From contig CABVDJ010000019.1 in the NCBI GenBank assembly GCA_902497025.1, positions 1 through 40,739 of the forward strand: 40,739 bases of DNA, written 5' to 3'. Under the pieces are notes generated by a model that saw only the letters and a program-made list of their open reading frames with translations, did no database searches and was not told the DNA's origin. This document shows positions 23,432 to 31,785 of this stretch, piece after piece (position 1 is the stretch's first letter; each line of letters starts with the position of its first letter). The DNA comes from an uncultured Collinsella sp. GTDB lineage: Bacteria; Actinomycetota; Coriobacteriia; Coriobacteriales; Coriobacteriaceae. The translations under genes and the position numbers were made by a program.

Positions 23432-24836
23432 AGTCTGTGGTGTCGTCATCTTCGGCGAGCTGGGGGAACACGGCGTTTTTGGGCATGGCGGCCTTCGTCA
23501 GCGAGGTGAGCTTTTTGCTCAGCGATGTATCCGTCTTGACCAGATCGCTCAATGTCACGATTTTGTAGCCGTCGGCAATAAGCCCGTCGATAATCTGCGG
23601 CAGCGCCTCGAGCGTCTGCTCGGCGCATTCATCGTTATCGGTCAGCAACACAATGTTGCCCGGCGTCACCGAATCGAGCACCGTCGAGACCTGCTCGTCG
23701 GCACCGTTGAGCAGCCAGTCGCCCGAATCGATATTCCACGAGACCACGGCAGACACCAGGTCCATCGCATCAATCCAGTTTTGCTCGTCAAAGGCTGCGT
23801 AGGGAGCACGCAAAAGCATCGTCGACGTTCCGGTCGCGGACTTGATCGCCTCGGTGCCCTTCGAAACCTGCTCGCGCACCGCATCGCGGTCCTGGCCCTT
23901 GAGCGATTCGTCGCTGTAACTGTTGGAGCCGACCTCGCAGCCGGCATCGACAATCGCCTTGGCCGTGGCGGGCGAGGCCTCGGCCGCATCACCCGACAGG
24001 AAGAACGTCGCGGTGACGCCCTTTTCCTTAAGCACCCGCAAGATCTGCTTGGTCGCTCCGCTCGGACCCTCATCAAACGTCAGCGCAACGTACTTTTCGT
24101 TGCCCTTGGGTGCCACGCTCGCGCACTCGACCACGCAATCGGTGGCGGGCACGACCTCGCCGCGGTCCTGCGTCTTGCCCGATTGCTCGCCGACCCACAC
24201 CTCGGAGCGGCCCTGGATACCCCACGTCTTGACGTACTCGATGGCACCCGTGCCCTCGACCTTGAGCTTGGGCTCGATAACCGTCGCCTGGACCTCGTGC
24301 TTCTCATACGTGTCACGGCCGTCCTTGACCGTCACCTTCTCGCCACCCGTAAGCTCGCGGCTTTTCCACTTGCCCTGTTTTATGCGCTTGCCGTCCACCT
24401 TTACCGACAGCTTTTCGCCGCCATGGCGGGTCAGCACGCTGTCGTCAACGGCCAGCAGATCACCAGCGTCGTAGGTATCGGTCAGCTCCTGGTCGTCGAT
24501 GAGATTTTGCAGCGTAGAGCCGACGCGCACTGCAGTCTCCTGGCCGTTGAGGACGACATCCACGCTGCGGTTGACGTAGCCCACAACGGCGGCGACAAAC
24601 AGCACGAGCGCGCAGCCCACGGCGATGAGCGCATAGGGCAGGCGAGACGGACGACGGGGCGTGCGGCCGTTGCCGATGCGAGCGCTGCGGTCGCTAAAGC
24701 CGCGGCTATGGTTGAGATACATCGCGCCGGGCTTACGGTGACGCTTGCGCTGACCGCTGGGCAGCTGCCCCAGGTCGCGGCGCGCCGTCGGACGCGCACC
24801 CGAGCGCCCGTTTAAGTTAGATCCGTTTTGGCGCAT
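23430..24836 (-). CDS. NodB-fold polysaccharide deacetylase-like protein, metal site degenerate
   Basis: A 468-residue envelope protein; ATG follows GGGGGAGGG. A basic cytoplasmic tail (1-65), one membrane segment (about 67-88) and a DUF348-like beta domain (SVDVVLNGQETAVRVGSTLQ) precede the NodB domain at about 245-445. NodB motif 1 reads TFDEGP (usually TFDDGP). Motif 2, which normally supplies two zinc histidines (HSxxH), reads SNSYSD with N305 and D309. Motif 3 is RAPYAAFD, motif 4 DSGDW is kept, and motif 5 reads LLTDND where LxH is usual. All zinc-binding histidines are therefore missing. It may bind glycans without hydrolysing them, or use an unusual mechanism. It is probably transcribed on its own or with the PRC-barrel gene upstream. 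Confidence 0.85.
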   Translation of the reverse strand: MRQNGSNLNGRSGARPTARRDLGQLPSGQRKRHRKPGAMYLNHSRGFSDRSARIGNGRTPRRPSRLPYALIAVGCALVLFVAAVVGYVNRSVDVVLNGQETAVRVGSTLQNLIDDQELTDTYDAGDLLAVDDSVLTRHGGEKLSVKVDGKRIKQGKWKSRELTGGEKVTVKDGRDTYEKHEVQATVIEPKLKVEGTGAIEYVKTWGIQGRSEVWVGEQSGKTQDRGEVVPATDCVVECASVAPKGNEKYVALTFDEGPSGATKQILRVLKEKGVTATFFLSGDAAEASPATAKAIVDAGCEVGSNSYSDESLKGQDRDAVREQVSKGTEAIKSATGTSTMLLRAPYAAFDEQNWIDAMDLVSAVVSWNIDSGDWLLNGADEQVSTVLDSVTPGNIVLLTDNDECAEQTLEALPQIIDGLIADGYKIVTLSDLVKTDTSLSKKLTSLTKAAMPKNAVFPQLAEDDDTTD

Positions 24837-24857
24837 GTGCCCTCCCCCATAAACGCA

Positions 24858-24887
24858 GCAAGCCGGAGCAACAGGTCTCCGGCTTGC
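24858..24887 (-). terminator. Hairpin between PRC-barrel and deacetylase-like genes
   Basis: Perfect 10-bp arms GCAAGCCGGA and TCCGGCTTGC with a 10-nt loop lie 22 nt past the PRC-barrel gene stop. No T-run follows on the minus strand, so it may be a weak terminator or allow read-through to the deacetylase-like gene. Confidence 0.6.
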
Positions 24888-24908
24888 CTCCCATCAATTG
24901 GTACGTCG

Positions 24909-25664
24909 CTATTTGCTAGCTTTTGACGAGCCTCCGCTCGCCTTTTGGTATTCGTCCTTAAAGGCCTTGAACATACCGCGCGTCTTGCCGAGCTGCTTGC
25001 CCAGTGCGCGACTGCCCTTGTCCACGGCAACCGATCCCTTGTCGTCGAGCACCTTGGCGCCCTTTTTGACCTTGTCGCCCACCACGACGCTGGCCTCGGC
25101 GGCCTTGGCAGCCGCACCGCCCGAATACCCGAGCGACTTGACCTCGTCCGAGACGACCATCGCGCCGTTCTCGTAGCCGCGCAGCATCGTCGGCGGCACC
25201 TGCGTGTCACCAACCAAAACACTCGAAGCAGCACCGGCGGTCACATAGAATGCCTGCACGATGCCCGAGCGCGGCTTGAACTCAACGTCCGAGCAATAGC
25301 CCACGACGTCGCCCGATTCCGTGCGCACGTCCATACCGACCCAGATGATGCAATCGTCCAGGTTGATGTCGAGGCGCTTGGCCGCAGCGGTATCGTAGGT
25401 GCCCTTGACGTCGTCAACCGCGATGGCGCCCTCGTAGACACCAATGGCGTCGAGCGCTACGAATCGGTCGGGACGCTCGATCATACCCGCGATATCGGAC
25501 TGGCGGACCATAAAGCCGACCACGCGCGTACCGCCCGGGGTAAAGACCGGAAAGTGAATCTTTCCGAGCTTTTTAGGGCTGCGCGGTGTGCCGTCCTTTT
25601 TGGTACGCTTGTCCTCAGTAGGCTTGCGATAGATCTTGGCGCCGACAAAATCCCCGGCGCGCAT
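24909..25664 (-). CDS. PRC-barrel domain protein
   Basis: A 251-residue soluble protein with two PRC-barrel-like repeats: about 1-95 (MRAGDFVGAKIYRKP...VVGFMVRQSDIAGMI) and about 96-170 (WVGMDVRTESGDVVGYCSDVEF). A Lys/Ala-rich helical tail follows (GDKVKKGAKVLDDKGS...). PRC barrels are small adaptor domains seen in RNA-processing and membrane-complex proteins. The ATG shares one base with the stop of the YtxH-like gene (TAATG), so translation is coupled. The MgtE-like protein in the next operon also carries PRC segments, which hints at a common partner. The function is unknown. Confidence 0.7.
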   Translation of the reverse strand: MRAGDFVGAKIYRKPTEDKRTKKDGTPRSPKKLGKIHFPVFTPGGTRVVGFMVRQSDIAGMIERPDRFVALDAIGVYEGAIAVDDVKGTYDTAAAKRLDINLDDCIIWVGMDVRTESGDVVGYCSDVEFKPRSGIVQAFYVTAGAASSVLVGDTQVPPTMLRGYENGAMVVSDEVKSLGYSGGAAAKAAEASVVVGDKVKKGAKVLDDKGSVAVDKGSRALGKQLGKTRGMFKAFKDEYQKASGGSSKASK

Positions 25665-26053
25665 TATGCCTCGGTCGAGGGCTCCGCAGCCTCGGTATCA
25701 GCCTCGACGGCGTTTTCGACCACGACGTCGGCGGCAGGCGTCACGTTGCCGCCCGAAATGGCGTCGTTGAGCTGCTCGCGCAGCTGGTCCATGCGCTCGC
25801 GGGCCAGGTCGACCTTGGCGCGCAGGTCGTCGGTCTTGGCGTCGACCATCGGGCCAAAGTCATTCACCGCAGCACGGGCCTCCTCGGCGCTGTGCTCGTA
25901 GGTGTCGCGCATATTGTCCCAGGCGTCGTTGGCGATATCGGCAGCCATGGCGCGGGTCTCGGCGCCCGAGCGCGGGGCCAGAGCAACGCCGACAATAGCG
26001 CCGGCAGCGGCACCAAAAAGTGCGCCGGAGACAAAGCTGAAAGTCTTACCCAT
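25664..26053 (-). CDS. YtxH-like small membrane protein
   Basis: A 129-residue protein starting MGKTFSFVSGALFGAAAGAIVGVALAPRSGAETR. The Gly/Ala-rich membrane segment followed by APRSGAETR is the YtxH hallmark. An amphipathic coiled-coil-like region (about 35-100) and an acidic tail follow. ATG at 26053 is preceded by AGGAGAGGA; an in-frame ATG two codons upstream is also possible. YtxH-type proteins are linked to envelope stress in Gram-positives, but the molecular role is unknown. It overlaps the PRC-barrel gene by one base. Confidence 0.75.
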   Translation of the reverse strand: MGKTFSFVSGALFGAAAGAIVGVALAPRSGAETRAMAADIANDAWDNMRDTYEHSAEEARAAVNDFGPMVDAKTDDLRAKVDLARERMDQLREQLNDAISGGNVTPAADVVVENAVEADTEAAEPSTEA

Positions 26054-26189
26054 GATCATTCCTCTCCTGCGGGCACGTCGGTGCCCACCGTTTGAATGCT
26101 GTCCATTATACCCGCAGCGCATCACTTGCCGCTCCGCTCATCTGCGTACGGCAAAGGCGCAGGTACGTGATGGTGATAAACGCGTAGGC

Positions 26190-27023
26190 CTACTCCTGGG
26201 GCATAGCCGGCATGGCCACCGTGGCACCCGGGTCCTCGCCGGCGCCGTCCACGAGCGGCAGGCCGCCCTCATGCGCAGGTCCTGCCGGAACCGTCGCAGC
26301 ACCGCCAAAGACGGCAGCGGAGGCCTCGTGGTTCTCGGCAACCGCGCCCTCGGTATCAATCGCCACCTGGGGCTCGTCGTCAAAGTTGGGGACGCCCTGG
26401 GGCTCGGCGGGAACGGGCTCGGCGGTCGCATCGGCAACGAGCTCGGCGTCGACCGGCACATCGCCCTCGTCAGCGCCCTCGTCCTCGGCAGCATCTTCGC
26501 CGTTCGCAGCGGCGACGGCCTCGTGAGGATCCTTGCCCTCGGCCTCGGCGCGCATGCCCAACACCAGGTTGCGCAGACCCGCGACCGTGCCTTCCACGTC
26601 GGGGGCAGGCTGGTCGGCGTGCAGGTACGCCCAGTCCATCATAAAGGTGGCCGACGACAGCGCACCAATGGCCAGTGCGTCATCGGGGCACGAAAGCTCA
26701 ACCTCAAAGACGCGCTCGTCGTGCTCGCTTACGCGCGTGCGGCCGCACGAGATGCTACCGGCAAGACCGGTCTCGTTCATGAGCTCAACCGTCACGTGCT
26801 CCAGCAGGTGGCAGAGCTCGGTCTGGCCCATGCAGTCCTGAAACTCGCGACCGGAATCACCCAGGCACAGGTGCTTGGCAATCGCCGGCACCAGGTAATA
26901 CACGCGCGCCGTGGCCTCGATATCCTCCGAGGTCATGAGCGGCATGCCGGGGTTCACCAGCACATGCGCGCAGATCTTGTCCTCGCTGACGGTGACCTTA
27001 AGGATGTTGAACAGGCCTGCCAT
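26190..27023 (-). CDS. Stand-alone cyanophycin-synthetase-N-like protein with HxxEH
   Basis: A 277-residue soluble protein; ATG has GGGGAG 7 nt upstream. Residues 1-140 resemble the N-terminal domain of cyanophycin synthetase. The segment TELCHLLEHVTVELMNETG followed by GRTRVSEHDERVFEVEL aligns by eye with the CphA stretch GHIVEHVALEL...GRTR...VYNVVFEY. The HxxEH (H72, E75, H76) and following E80 form an inverted-zincin-type metal site; in some CphA1 proteins this domain is a primer-making metallopeptidase. No ATP-grasp or Mur-ligase domain follows. The C-terminal half is an acidic Ala/Glu/Asp/Pro-rich, probably disordered tail. It lies between CNNM/CorC-like and YtxH-like genes. Peptidase activity is a prediction only. 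Confidence 0.6.
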   Translation of the reverse strand: MAGLFNILKVTVSEDKICAHVLVNPGMPLMTSEDIEATARVYYLVPAIAKHLCLGDSGREFQDCMGQTELCHLLEHVTVELMNETGLAGSISCGRTRVSEHDERVFEVELSCPDDALAIGALSSATFMMDWAYLHADQPAPDVEGTVAGLRNLVLGMRAEAEGKDPHEAVAAANGEDAAEDEGADEGDVPVDAELVADATAEPVPAEPQGVPNFDDEPQVAIDTEGAVAENHEASAAVFGGAATVPAGPAHEGGLPLVDGAGEDPGATVAMPAMPQE

Positions 27024-27047
27024 AACTCTCCCCTACTCTTCCTTGCC

Positions 27048-28421
27048 CTACTCGTCGCCATCGTGCGGATCCACAGAGCCCGCACCCGACGCCGCCGGCT
27101 TCTCTGCCGAAGACTCGGAATCCTTCTTATCGGTTTCGGCCGGAGCGATCACGCGAATGAGCGAGATGCGCTGGCCACGCATCGACTGAACTTTAAACTT
27201 GTACCCCGCGACCTCAAACACCTCTCCGATGTCGGGCACCGAGTCGCAAAGCTCCAAAATCCAGCCGGCGATGGTCTCATAATCATCGCTTTCCTCAAGC
27301 GGCCAACCAAGCTCAATCGCGTCATCGCACGAAAAACGCCCATCAACGAGCCACTCGCGGCGCGAAAGGCGCGTGAGATACTTGTTGTCGGGGTCGAACT
27401 CGTCCTCGATCTCGCCGACGATCTCCTCGACGATGTCCTCGATAGTGATAATGCCGGCCGTGCCGCCGTACTCGTCCACGACCACCACGATCTGGTCGTG
27501 CGAGGTCTGCATCTCGGACAGCAGCGGCAGGATGTCCTTGGTGTCGGGCACAAAGGTGGCGTCGCGCAAAAAGCCGGCGATGGGCTGGTCGCCCTTGCCG
27601 TCGAGCGCGGGCTGAATCAGGTCCTTGATGTGCGCAATGCCGGCGACGTTGTCGGGATCCTCGTGATAGACGGGGATGCGGCTAAAGCCGGTCTGGCGCA
27701 TGGTGGACAGCACGTCGGCGACCGTCTCGTCGTCCTCGCACATGGTGGTGTCCACGCGCGGCACCATGACCTCGCGGGCAACGGTGTCGCCCAGGTCGAA
27801 GATCTCGTGGATCATGCGCTTTTCCTCGTCGAGCAGGTCGTCCTGCTCCGAGACCATGTACTTGATCTCTTCTTCCGAGACGTTCTGGCGGTCGTCGGCA
27901 CTCTTGATGCGCAGGATGCGGGCCAGGCCATCGGAGCAAGCGCCGGTCAGCCACACGAGCGGACGAGCGATCTTTTGGAAAAACGACAACGGCCCCACGA
28001 CCTGCTTGGACACGCCTTCGGCGTTGGCCAGGCCGATGCGCTTGGGCACAAGCTCGCCGATCACGATGGACACGAAGGCGACCGCGACGGTGATGATGAC
28101 CGGCGCCAGGCCGCGCGCGATGGTGGAGAGCGGCGCGATGCCAAAGCTCATGAGCCACGTGGCGAGCGGGTCGGACAGACTCGTCGAGGCGACGGCGGAC
28201 GAGGCGAAGCCCACGAGCGTGATGGCGACCTGGATGGTGGCGAGCAGCTGGTCGGAGTCGGCAGCCAGCTTAATGGCACGCTCGGCGCGCTTGTCGCCTT
28301 CCTCGGCCTCGTGCTCCAGCACGGCGCGCTTGGCCGTGGTGAGCGCCATCTCGGACATAGAGAAGTAGCCGTTGATGAGGGTCAAAACGAGGGTGGTGAT
28401 AAGGGAGATGGTTATGTCCAT
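27048..28421 (-). CDS. CNNM/CorC-family membrane protein (hemolysin-like)
   Basis: A 457-residue membrane protein with the standard order: DUF21/CNNM transmembrane domain (about 1-190, starting MDITISLITTLVLTLINGYFSMSEMALTTAKR), a CBS pair (about 210-335, EVMVPRVDTTMCEDDETVADVL and VVVVDEYGGTAGIITIEDIVEEIVGEIEDEFD) and a CorC_HlyC domain (about 350-430). The tail is Ser/Glu/Lys-rich. Relatives such as MpfA and CorC take part in Mg2+ export or homeostasis, which fits the nearby Mg-type transporter genes. ATG at 28421 has only a distant GGAGG. It is separated from the HxxEH gene by 24 nt and is probably first in that transcript. Confidence 0.92.
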   Translation of the reverse strand: MDITISLITTLVLTLINGYFSMSEMALTTAKRAVLEHEAEEGDKRAERAIKLAADSDQLLATIQVAITLVGFASSAVASTSLSDPLATWLMSFGIAPLSTIARGLAPVIITVAVAFVSIVIGELVPKRIGLANAEGVSKQVVGPLSFFQKIARPLVWLTGACSDGLARILRIKSADDRQNVSEEEIKYMVSEQDDLLDEEKRMIHEIFDLGDTVAREVMVPRVDTTMCEDDETVADVLSTMRQTGFSRIPVYHEDPDNVAGIAHIKDLIQPALDGKGDQPIAGFLRDATFVPDTKDILPLLSEMQTSHDQIVVVVDEYGGTAGIITIEDIVEEIVGEIEDEFDPDNKYLTRLSRREWLVDGRFSCDDAIELGWPLEESDDYETIAGWILELCDSVPDIGEVFEVAGYKFKVQSMRGQRISLIRVIAPAETDKKDSESSAEKPAASGAGSVDPHDGDE

Positions 28422-28529
28422 CGGGAGTTTCTCGAACCTCCAAGATTCGGGACGTCGGATTAAAACGTTGGTGGCGGATACGGCAATTGCACTGGCGACC
28501 GAGCGGGGGCACGGGCGCTGGCGTGGTCG

Positions 28530-29213
28530 CTAGATTACGAAGAGGATCACCGCCATGAACTGGAAGATGCTGCCGGCGAGCACCCACAGGTGAAACACGC
28601 TGTGCAGATAGCGCACGTTTTTGGCGATATAGAACGGCACGCCCGCGGTGTAGCACACGCCGCCGACGGCGAGCAGGGCAAGTGCCACGGGGTTGAGCAG
28701 CGCAACAAGTTCGGGCAGCTTAAAGACAACGAGCCAGCCCATCAGCAGGTAGACCAGGCCGCTTACCCAATGCGGCTGGCGCTCGCGTAGGAAGCACTCG
28801 AGAGCGATGCCGATGATGGCGATGGCCCATACGGCAAAGAACAGCACAGCGCCGCCGTCGTTTGCGAGCGTGATGAGGCAAAACGGCGTATAGCTGCCGG
28901 CTATGAGCAGGTAGATGCAGCTGTGGTCGATGATGCGAAACACGCGCTTGGCGCGCGCGGGCTGAATCGCGTGGTAGAGCGTGGAGGCTAGGTATTCGAG
29001 GATAATGCTGACGCCATAGACAATCGCCGCGGCCATATGGGCCGGGCCTCCGCCGCGCAGGGCGGCGAATACGATCAAGAGCACCAGGCCCGCGATACCC
29101 AGCAGGCAGCCAACACCATGGGTGACGGAGTTCATGATCTCCTCGCCCACTGTGTAGTGTGGAACGGCCGCGGTCTTGGGTCGCGGCTTAGAACTGTCGC
29201 TCGAATCGGACAT
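28530..29213 (-). CDS. Hemolysin III family (PAQR-type) membrane protein
   Basis: A 227-residue protein with seven hydrophobic segments. ATG at 29213 (MSDSSDSSKPRPKTAA) is chosen; the longer frame would use TTG. Family motifs are present: EEIMNSVTHGVGCLLGI in the first membrane helix, EYLASTLYHAI, RIIDHSCIYLLIAGSYTPF, and the C-terminal HSVFHLWVLAGS histidines. The S/H/D/H set is the zinc site of the CREST superfamily. Bacterial members may be lipid hydrolases or have roles in envelope lipid homeostasis; hemolysis is usually not the native function. It lies 108 nt upstream of the CNNM/CorC-like gene. Confidence 0.92.
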   Translation of the reverse strand: MSDSSDSSKPRPKTAAVPHYTVGEEIMNSVTHGVGCLLGIAGLVLLIVFAALRGGGPAHMAAAIVYGVSIILEYLASTLYHAIQPARAKRVFRIIDHSCIYLLIAGSYTPFCLITLANDGGAVLFFAVWAIAIIGIALECFLRERQPHWVSGLVYLLMGWLVVFKLPELVALLNPVALALLAVGGVCYTAGVPFYIAKNVRYLHSVFHLWVLAGSIFQFMAVILFVI

Positions 29214-29248
29214 GCCGGTTACATCCTCCAACGTAAAGAGTTCTCAAC

Positions 29249-29278
29249 ACTATATCAAAGCGTCTAGGTACGTGCGAA
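29249..29278 (-). promoter_or_regulatory. Candidate promoter of the hemolysin III gene
   Basis: The minus strand shows TTCGCA (29278-29273), an 18-nt spacer and TATAGT (29254-29249), about 36 nt before the start codon. It is a fair sigma-70-type match and faces away from the promoter of the hydrolase gene. Confidence 0.45.
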
Positions 29279-29320
29279 ATTTGCACCATACGTGACCCTT
29301 TGTTTACCCATTCTTTGCCT

Positions 29321-29379
29321 GTTGACGCATCAACGGCGAACGTCCATAATGCGCTTGCATTAAATGTTGATGTATTAAC
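29321..29379 (+). promoter_or_regulatory. Hydrolase promoter with twin palindromic operators
   Basis: TTGACG (29322-29327), a 17-nt spacer and CATAAT (29345-29350) make a strong promoter. GTTGACGCATCAAC (29321-29334) sits on the -35 and GTTGATGTATTAAC (29366-29379) just after the predicted start. Both fit the palindrome GTTGAYRYATYAAC and are 45 bp apart. This is a classic repressor layout, though the regulator is not in view. Confidence 0.7.
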
Positions 29380-29399
29380 ATCTTATAGGAGAATACCGC

Positions 29400-30365
29400 A
29401 TGGCTCAAAACGCACGTTCCAATCGAAAGCTCAAGATAGCCGGCATCGTTGCACTGGTGGTTGTCGTTGCGCTGCTCGGATTTGCCGGCAACTTTCTGTT
29501 TGACTTCGCGCTGAATCCCCGCGCGCCATACACCATGAAGATGATGCAGGATAGCAAGAACGACAAAGAAGGTGAGCAGCCGGATGCCGAGGATACCGAG
29601 GCGCGGGCATGGTTTAAAGAGAACCGCAAGAGCAGCAACCTCACCGCGGACGACGGGACCGAGCTTGCCGCCTGGTATTTTGCTGCGTCGGAGAGCACGC
29701 ACGACTACGCCGTCTGCCTGCATGGATATACCAACGAGCCCATCGGTATGGCCCGATACGCCAAACGCTTCCACGACCGTGGCATGAACGTACTCGCACC
29801 CGCCGCCCGCGCCCACGAGCGCTCCGGCGGCGACTATATCGGCATGGGCTGGCCCGAGCGCCTCGACATCGTCGCATGGATCGAGCGAATCGTTCAGGCT
29901 GACCCCAAGGCGCGCATCCTGGTCTTTGGCGAATCCATGGGCGCGGCGACCGCCATGAACGTCGCGGGGGAACCTCTGCCTGCAAACGTGAAATGCATTA
30001 TCGAGGACTGCGGTTATACGAGTGTTTGGGACGAGTTTTCTCTGCAGCTCAAGGACGTGTTCGGCCTGCCCAGCTTTCCCTTGCTCGATGTAGCAAACTT
30101 GGTGTGCAACGTGCGCGCGGGCTACGACTTTCATAAGGCGAGCAGCGTGGAACAGCTCAAGCGCGCGACGGTTCCCATGCTGTTTATCCACGGTGACCAA
30201 GACACCTTTGTACCGTACAGCATGCTCGACCAAAACTACGACGCGTGCGCCAGCAAGGTTAAACAGAAGCTCACTATCCACGGCGCCACCCACGCCAAGA
30301 GCGCGCAAGTTGACCCCGAGCTCTACTGGAATACGGTCGACGACTTCCTCGACAAGAATTATTAG
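29400..30365 (+). CDS. Membrane-anchored alpha/beta hydrolase
   Basis: A 321-residue serine hydrolase anchored by one N-terminal membrane segment (about 12-35). ATG has AGGAGA 8 nt upstream. The alpha/beta fold starts near residue 75 with DGTELAAWYF and CLHGYTNEP (oxyanion region). The nucleophile elbow is GESMG (about 181-185), the acid is probably in IHGDQDTFVP, and the histidine is in GATHAKS. It resembles YfhR/BEM46-type hydrolases of unknown substrate. It is a single gene between two convergent or divergent minus-strand neighbours, under a promoter with two operator-like sites. Confidence 0.88.
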   Translation: MAQNARSNRKLKIAGIVALVVVVALLGFAGNFLFDFALNPRAPYTMKMMQDSKNDKEGEQPDAEDTEARAWFKENRKSSNLTADDGTELAAWYFAASESTHDYAVCLHGYTNEPIGMARYAKRFHDRGMNVLAPAARAHERSGGDYIGMGWPERLDIVAWIERIVQADPKARILVFGESMGAATAMNVAGEPLPANVKCIIEDCGYTSVWDEFSLQLKDVFGLPSFPLLDVANLVCNVRAGYDFHKASSVEQLKRATVPMLFIHGDQDTFVPYSMLDQNYDACASKVKQKLTIHGATHAKSAQVDPELYWNTVDDFLDKNY

Positions 30366-30443
30366 GCAAAAAGCAACGCCTGGGGTTTTGTTGCCAAAAA
30401 TCGGTTTGTGGTCGGCGGTATTCGATTTTTCACCGCACTTCTG

Positions 30444-30482
30444 AAAAGCCGCCCGCGAGCGTTGTGCTCGTGGGCGGCTTTT
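30444..30482. terminator. Bidirectional terminator
   Basis: AAAAGCCGCCCGCGAGC and GCTCGTGGGCGGCTTTT (17-bp arms, one mismatch) lie between the convergent hydrolase and DUF362 genes. A-run and T-run flank the stem, so it can end transcripts from both sides. Confidence 0.88.
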
Positions 30483-30529
30483 ACTCAACTAACGCCACAA
30501 AGGCGCTTGGTTTGTCCAATAGGACGACG

Positions 30530-31735
30530 CTACTTGACCTCGATGAGCTCGTACTCGCTCGTGCCCAGGCCGATCTTTTCGGCGTGCGCGATGCACACGC
30601 GCCAGTCGGTGTCGGGATGCGTGATGCAGAAGGGGTCACGCGCCTGCTCGCCCTCCAGGTGCTCGTGGTTATGCTCCATCTTGGCCGCGCTATCGGTGAA
30701 CTCGGTGTTGGGCAGCGGCTCGGATGCCATGACGGCATCGGCGCAGGCCTGGTCGATGGCGACCGGGTCGAAGCTCGCGAACATGCCGATATCGTTAACG
30801 ATAGGCGTGTCGTTTTCGGGATGGCAATCGCAGTTGGGGCTGATATCCATGGCGAGCGAGATATGGAAGCTCGGGCGGCCGTCGACAACGGCCTTGGTGT
30901 ACTCGGCGATCTTGCAGTTGAGCACGTCGGCCGCGGCCTCATAGCCGGGCTTGATGCAGTCCTGGTTGCATGCCGCAATGCAGCGGCCGCAGCCCACACA
31001 GCGATCGTGGTCGATGGCAGCCACGTGAACCGTGCGGGTGTTGCCGTTGGCAAGCTCGCGCTCGCGGGTATCGTCAAACGAGACGGCGTTGTGCGCGCAG
31101 ATCTTTTCGCAGGCGTGGCAGCCCACGCAGTTGGTGGTATCGACATTCGGCTTGCCGGCGGCGTGCTGCTCCATCTTGCCAGCACGGCTGCCGCCTCCCA
31201 TGCCCAGGTTCTTCATGGCGCCGCCAAATCCGGCCTGCTCATGGCCCTTAAAGTGGGTGAGGCTGATCACAATGTCGGCGTCCATGAGTGCCTGGCCGAT
31301 CTTGGCCTCGTGCACATACTCACCGCCCTCGACCGGAACGAGTGCCTCGTCGGTGCCCTTGAGGCCGTCGGCGATGATAATCTGACAGCCCGTGGCATAC
31401 GGGGTGAAGCCGTTCTGGTAGGCGGTGTCGATGTGCTCGAGCGCGTTTTTGCGGCTACCGACGTAGAGCGTGTTGCAGTCGGTGAGGAAGGGCTTGCCGC
31501 CCAGCTCCTTCACGACGTCCGTGACGGCACGGGCGTAGTTGGGGCGCAAAAAGCTCAGGTTGCCCAGCTCGCCAAAGTGAATCTTGATAGCAACGAACTT
31601 GTTCTCAAAGTCGATCTGTTCGATACCGGCGTGACGGATGAGGCGCTTGAGCTTGTCGAGCTGGCTCTCGCGAGCATGCGTACGCAGGTTAGTAAAGTAC
31701 ACCTTTGCCGGTGCTGCGGGTGCAGTTGCGGTCAT
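30530..31735 (-). CDS. DUF362 protein with two 4Fe-4S clusters
   Basis: A 401-residue cytoplasmic iron-sulfur protein; ATG follows GAGGGG. The N-terminal DUF362 region (KVYFTNLRTHARESQLDKL...VAIKIHFGELGN) leads to SLTHFKGHEQAGFGGAMKNLGMG. Two ferredoxin-type clusters follow in the middle: CVGCHACEKIC and CVGCGRCIAAC, with C4 of each completed downstream. The C-terminal part has CDCHPENDTPIVNDIGMFASFDPVAIDQAC, typical of the family. DUF362 proteins are thought to be electron carriers or reductases of anaerobes; substrates are unknown. It appears monocistronic. Confidence 0.9.
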   Translation of the reverse strand: MTATAPAAPAKVYFTNLRTHARESQLDKLKRLIRHAGIEQIDFENKFVAIKIHFGELGNLSFLRPNYARAVTDVVKELGGKPFLTDCNTLYVGSRKNALEHIDTAYQNGFTPYATGCQIIIADGLKGTDEALVPVEGGEYVHEAKIGQALMDADIVISLTHFKGHEQAGFGGAMKNLGMGGGSRAGKMEQHAAGKPNVDTTNCVGCHACEKICAHNAVSFDDTRERELANGNTRTVHVAAIDHDRCVGCGRCIAACNQDCIKPGYEAAADVLNCKIAEYTKAVVDGRPSFHISLAMDISPNCDCHPENDTPIVNDIGMFASFDPVAIDQACADAVMASEPLPNTEFTDSAAKMEHNHEHLEGEQARDPFCITHPDTDWRVCIAHAEKIGLGTSEYELIEVK

Positions 31736-31785
31736 AGATATATCCCCTCGGTCTATATGGCGTTACAGACATAGAGGATGGTACC

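Noticed and set aside
25902..28463. 853-codon plus-strand reading frame
   Set aside because: It runs opposite the YtxH-like, HxxEH and CNNM/CorC genes. The His/Arg/Gly-rich translation has no motif, and the minus-strand genes have ribosome sites and known domains.
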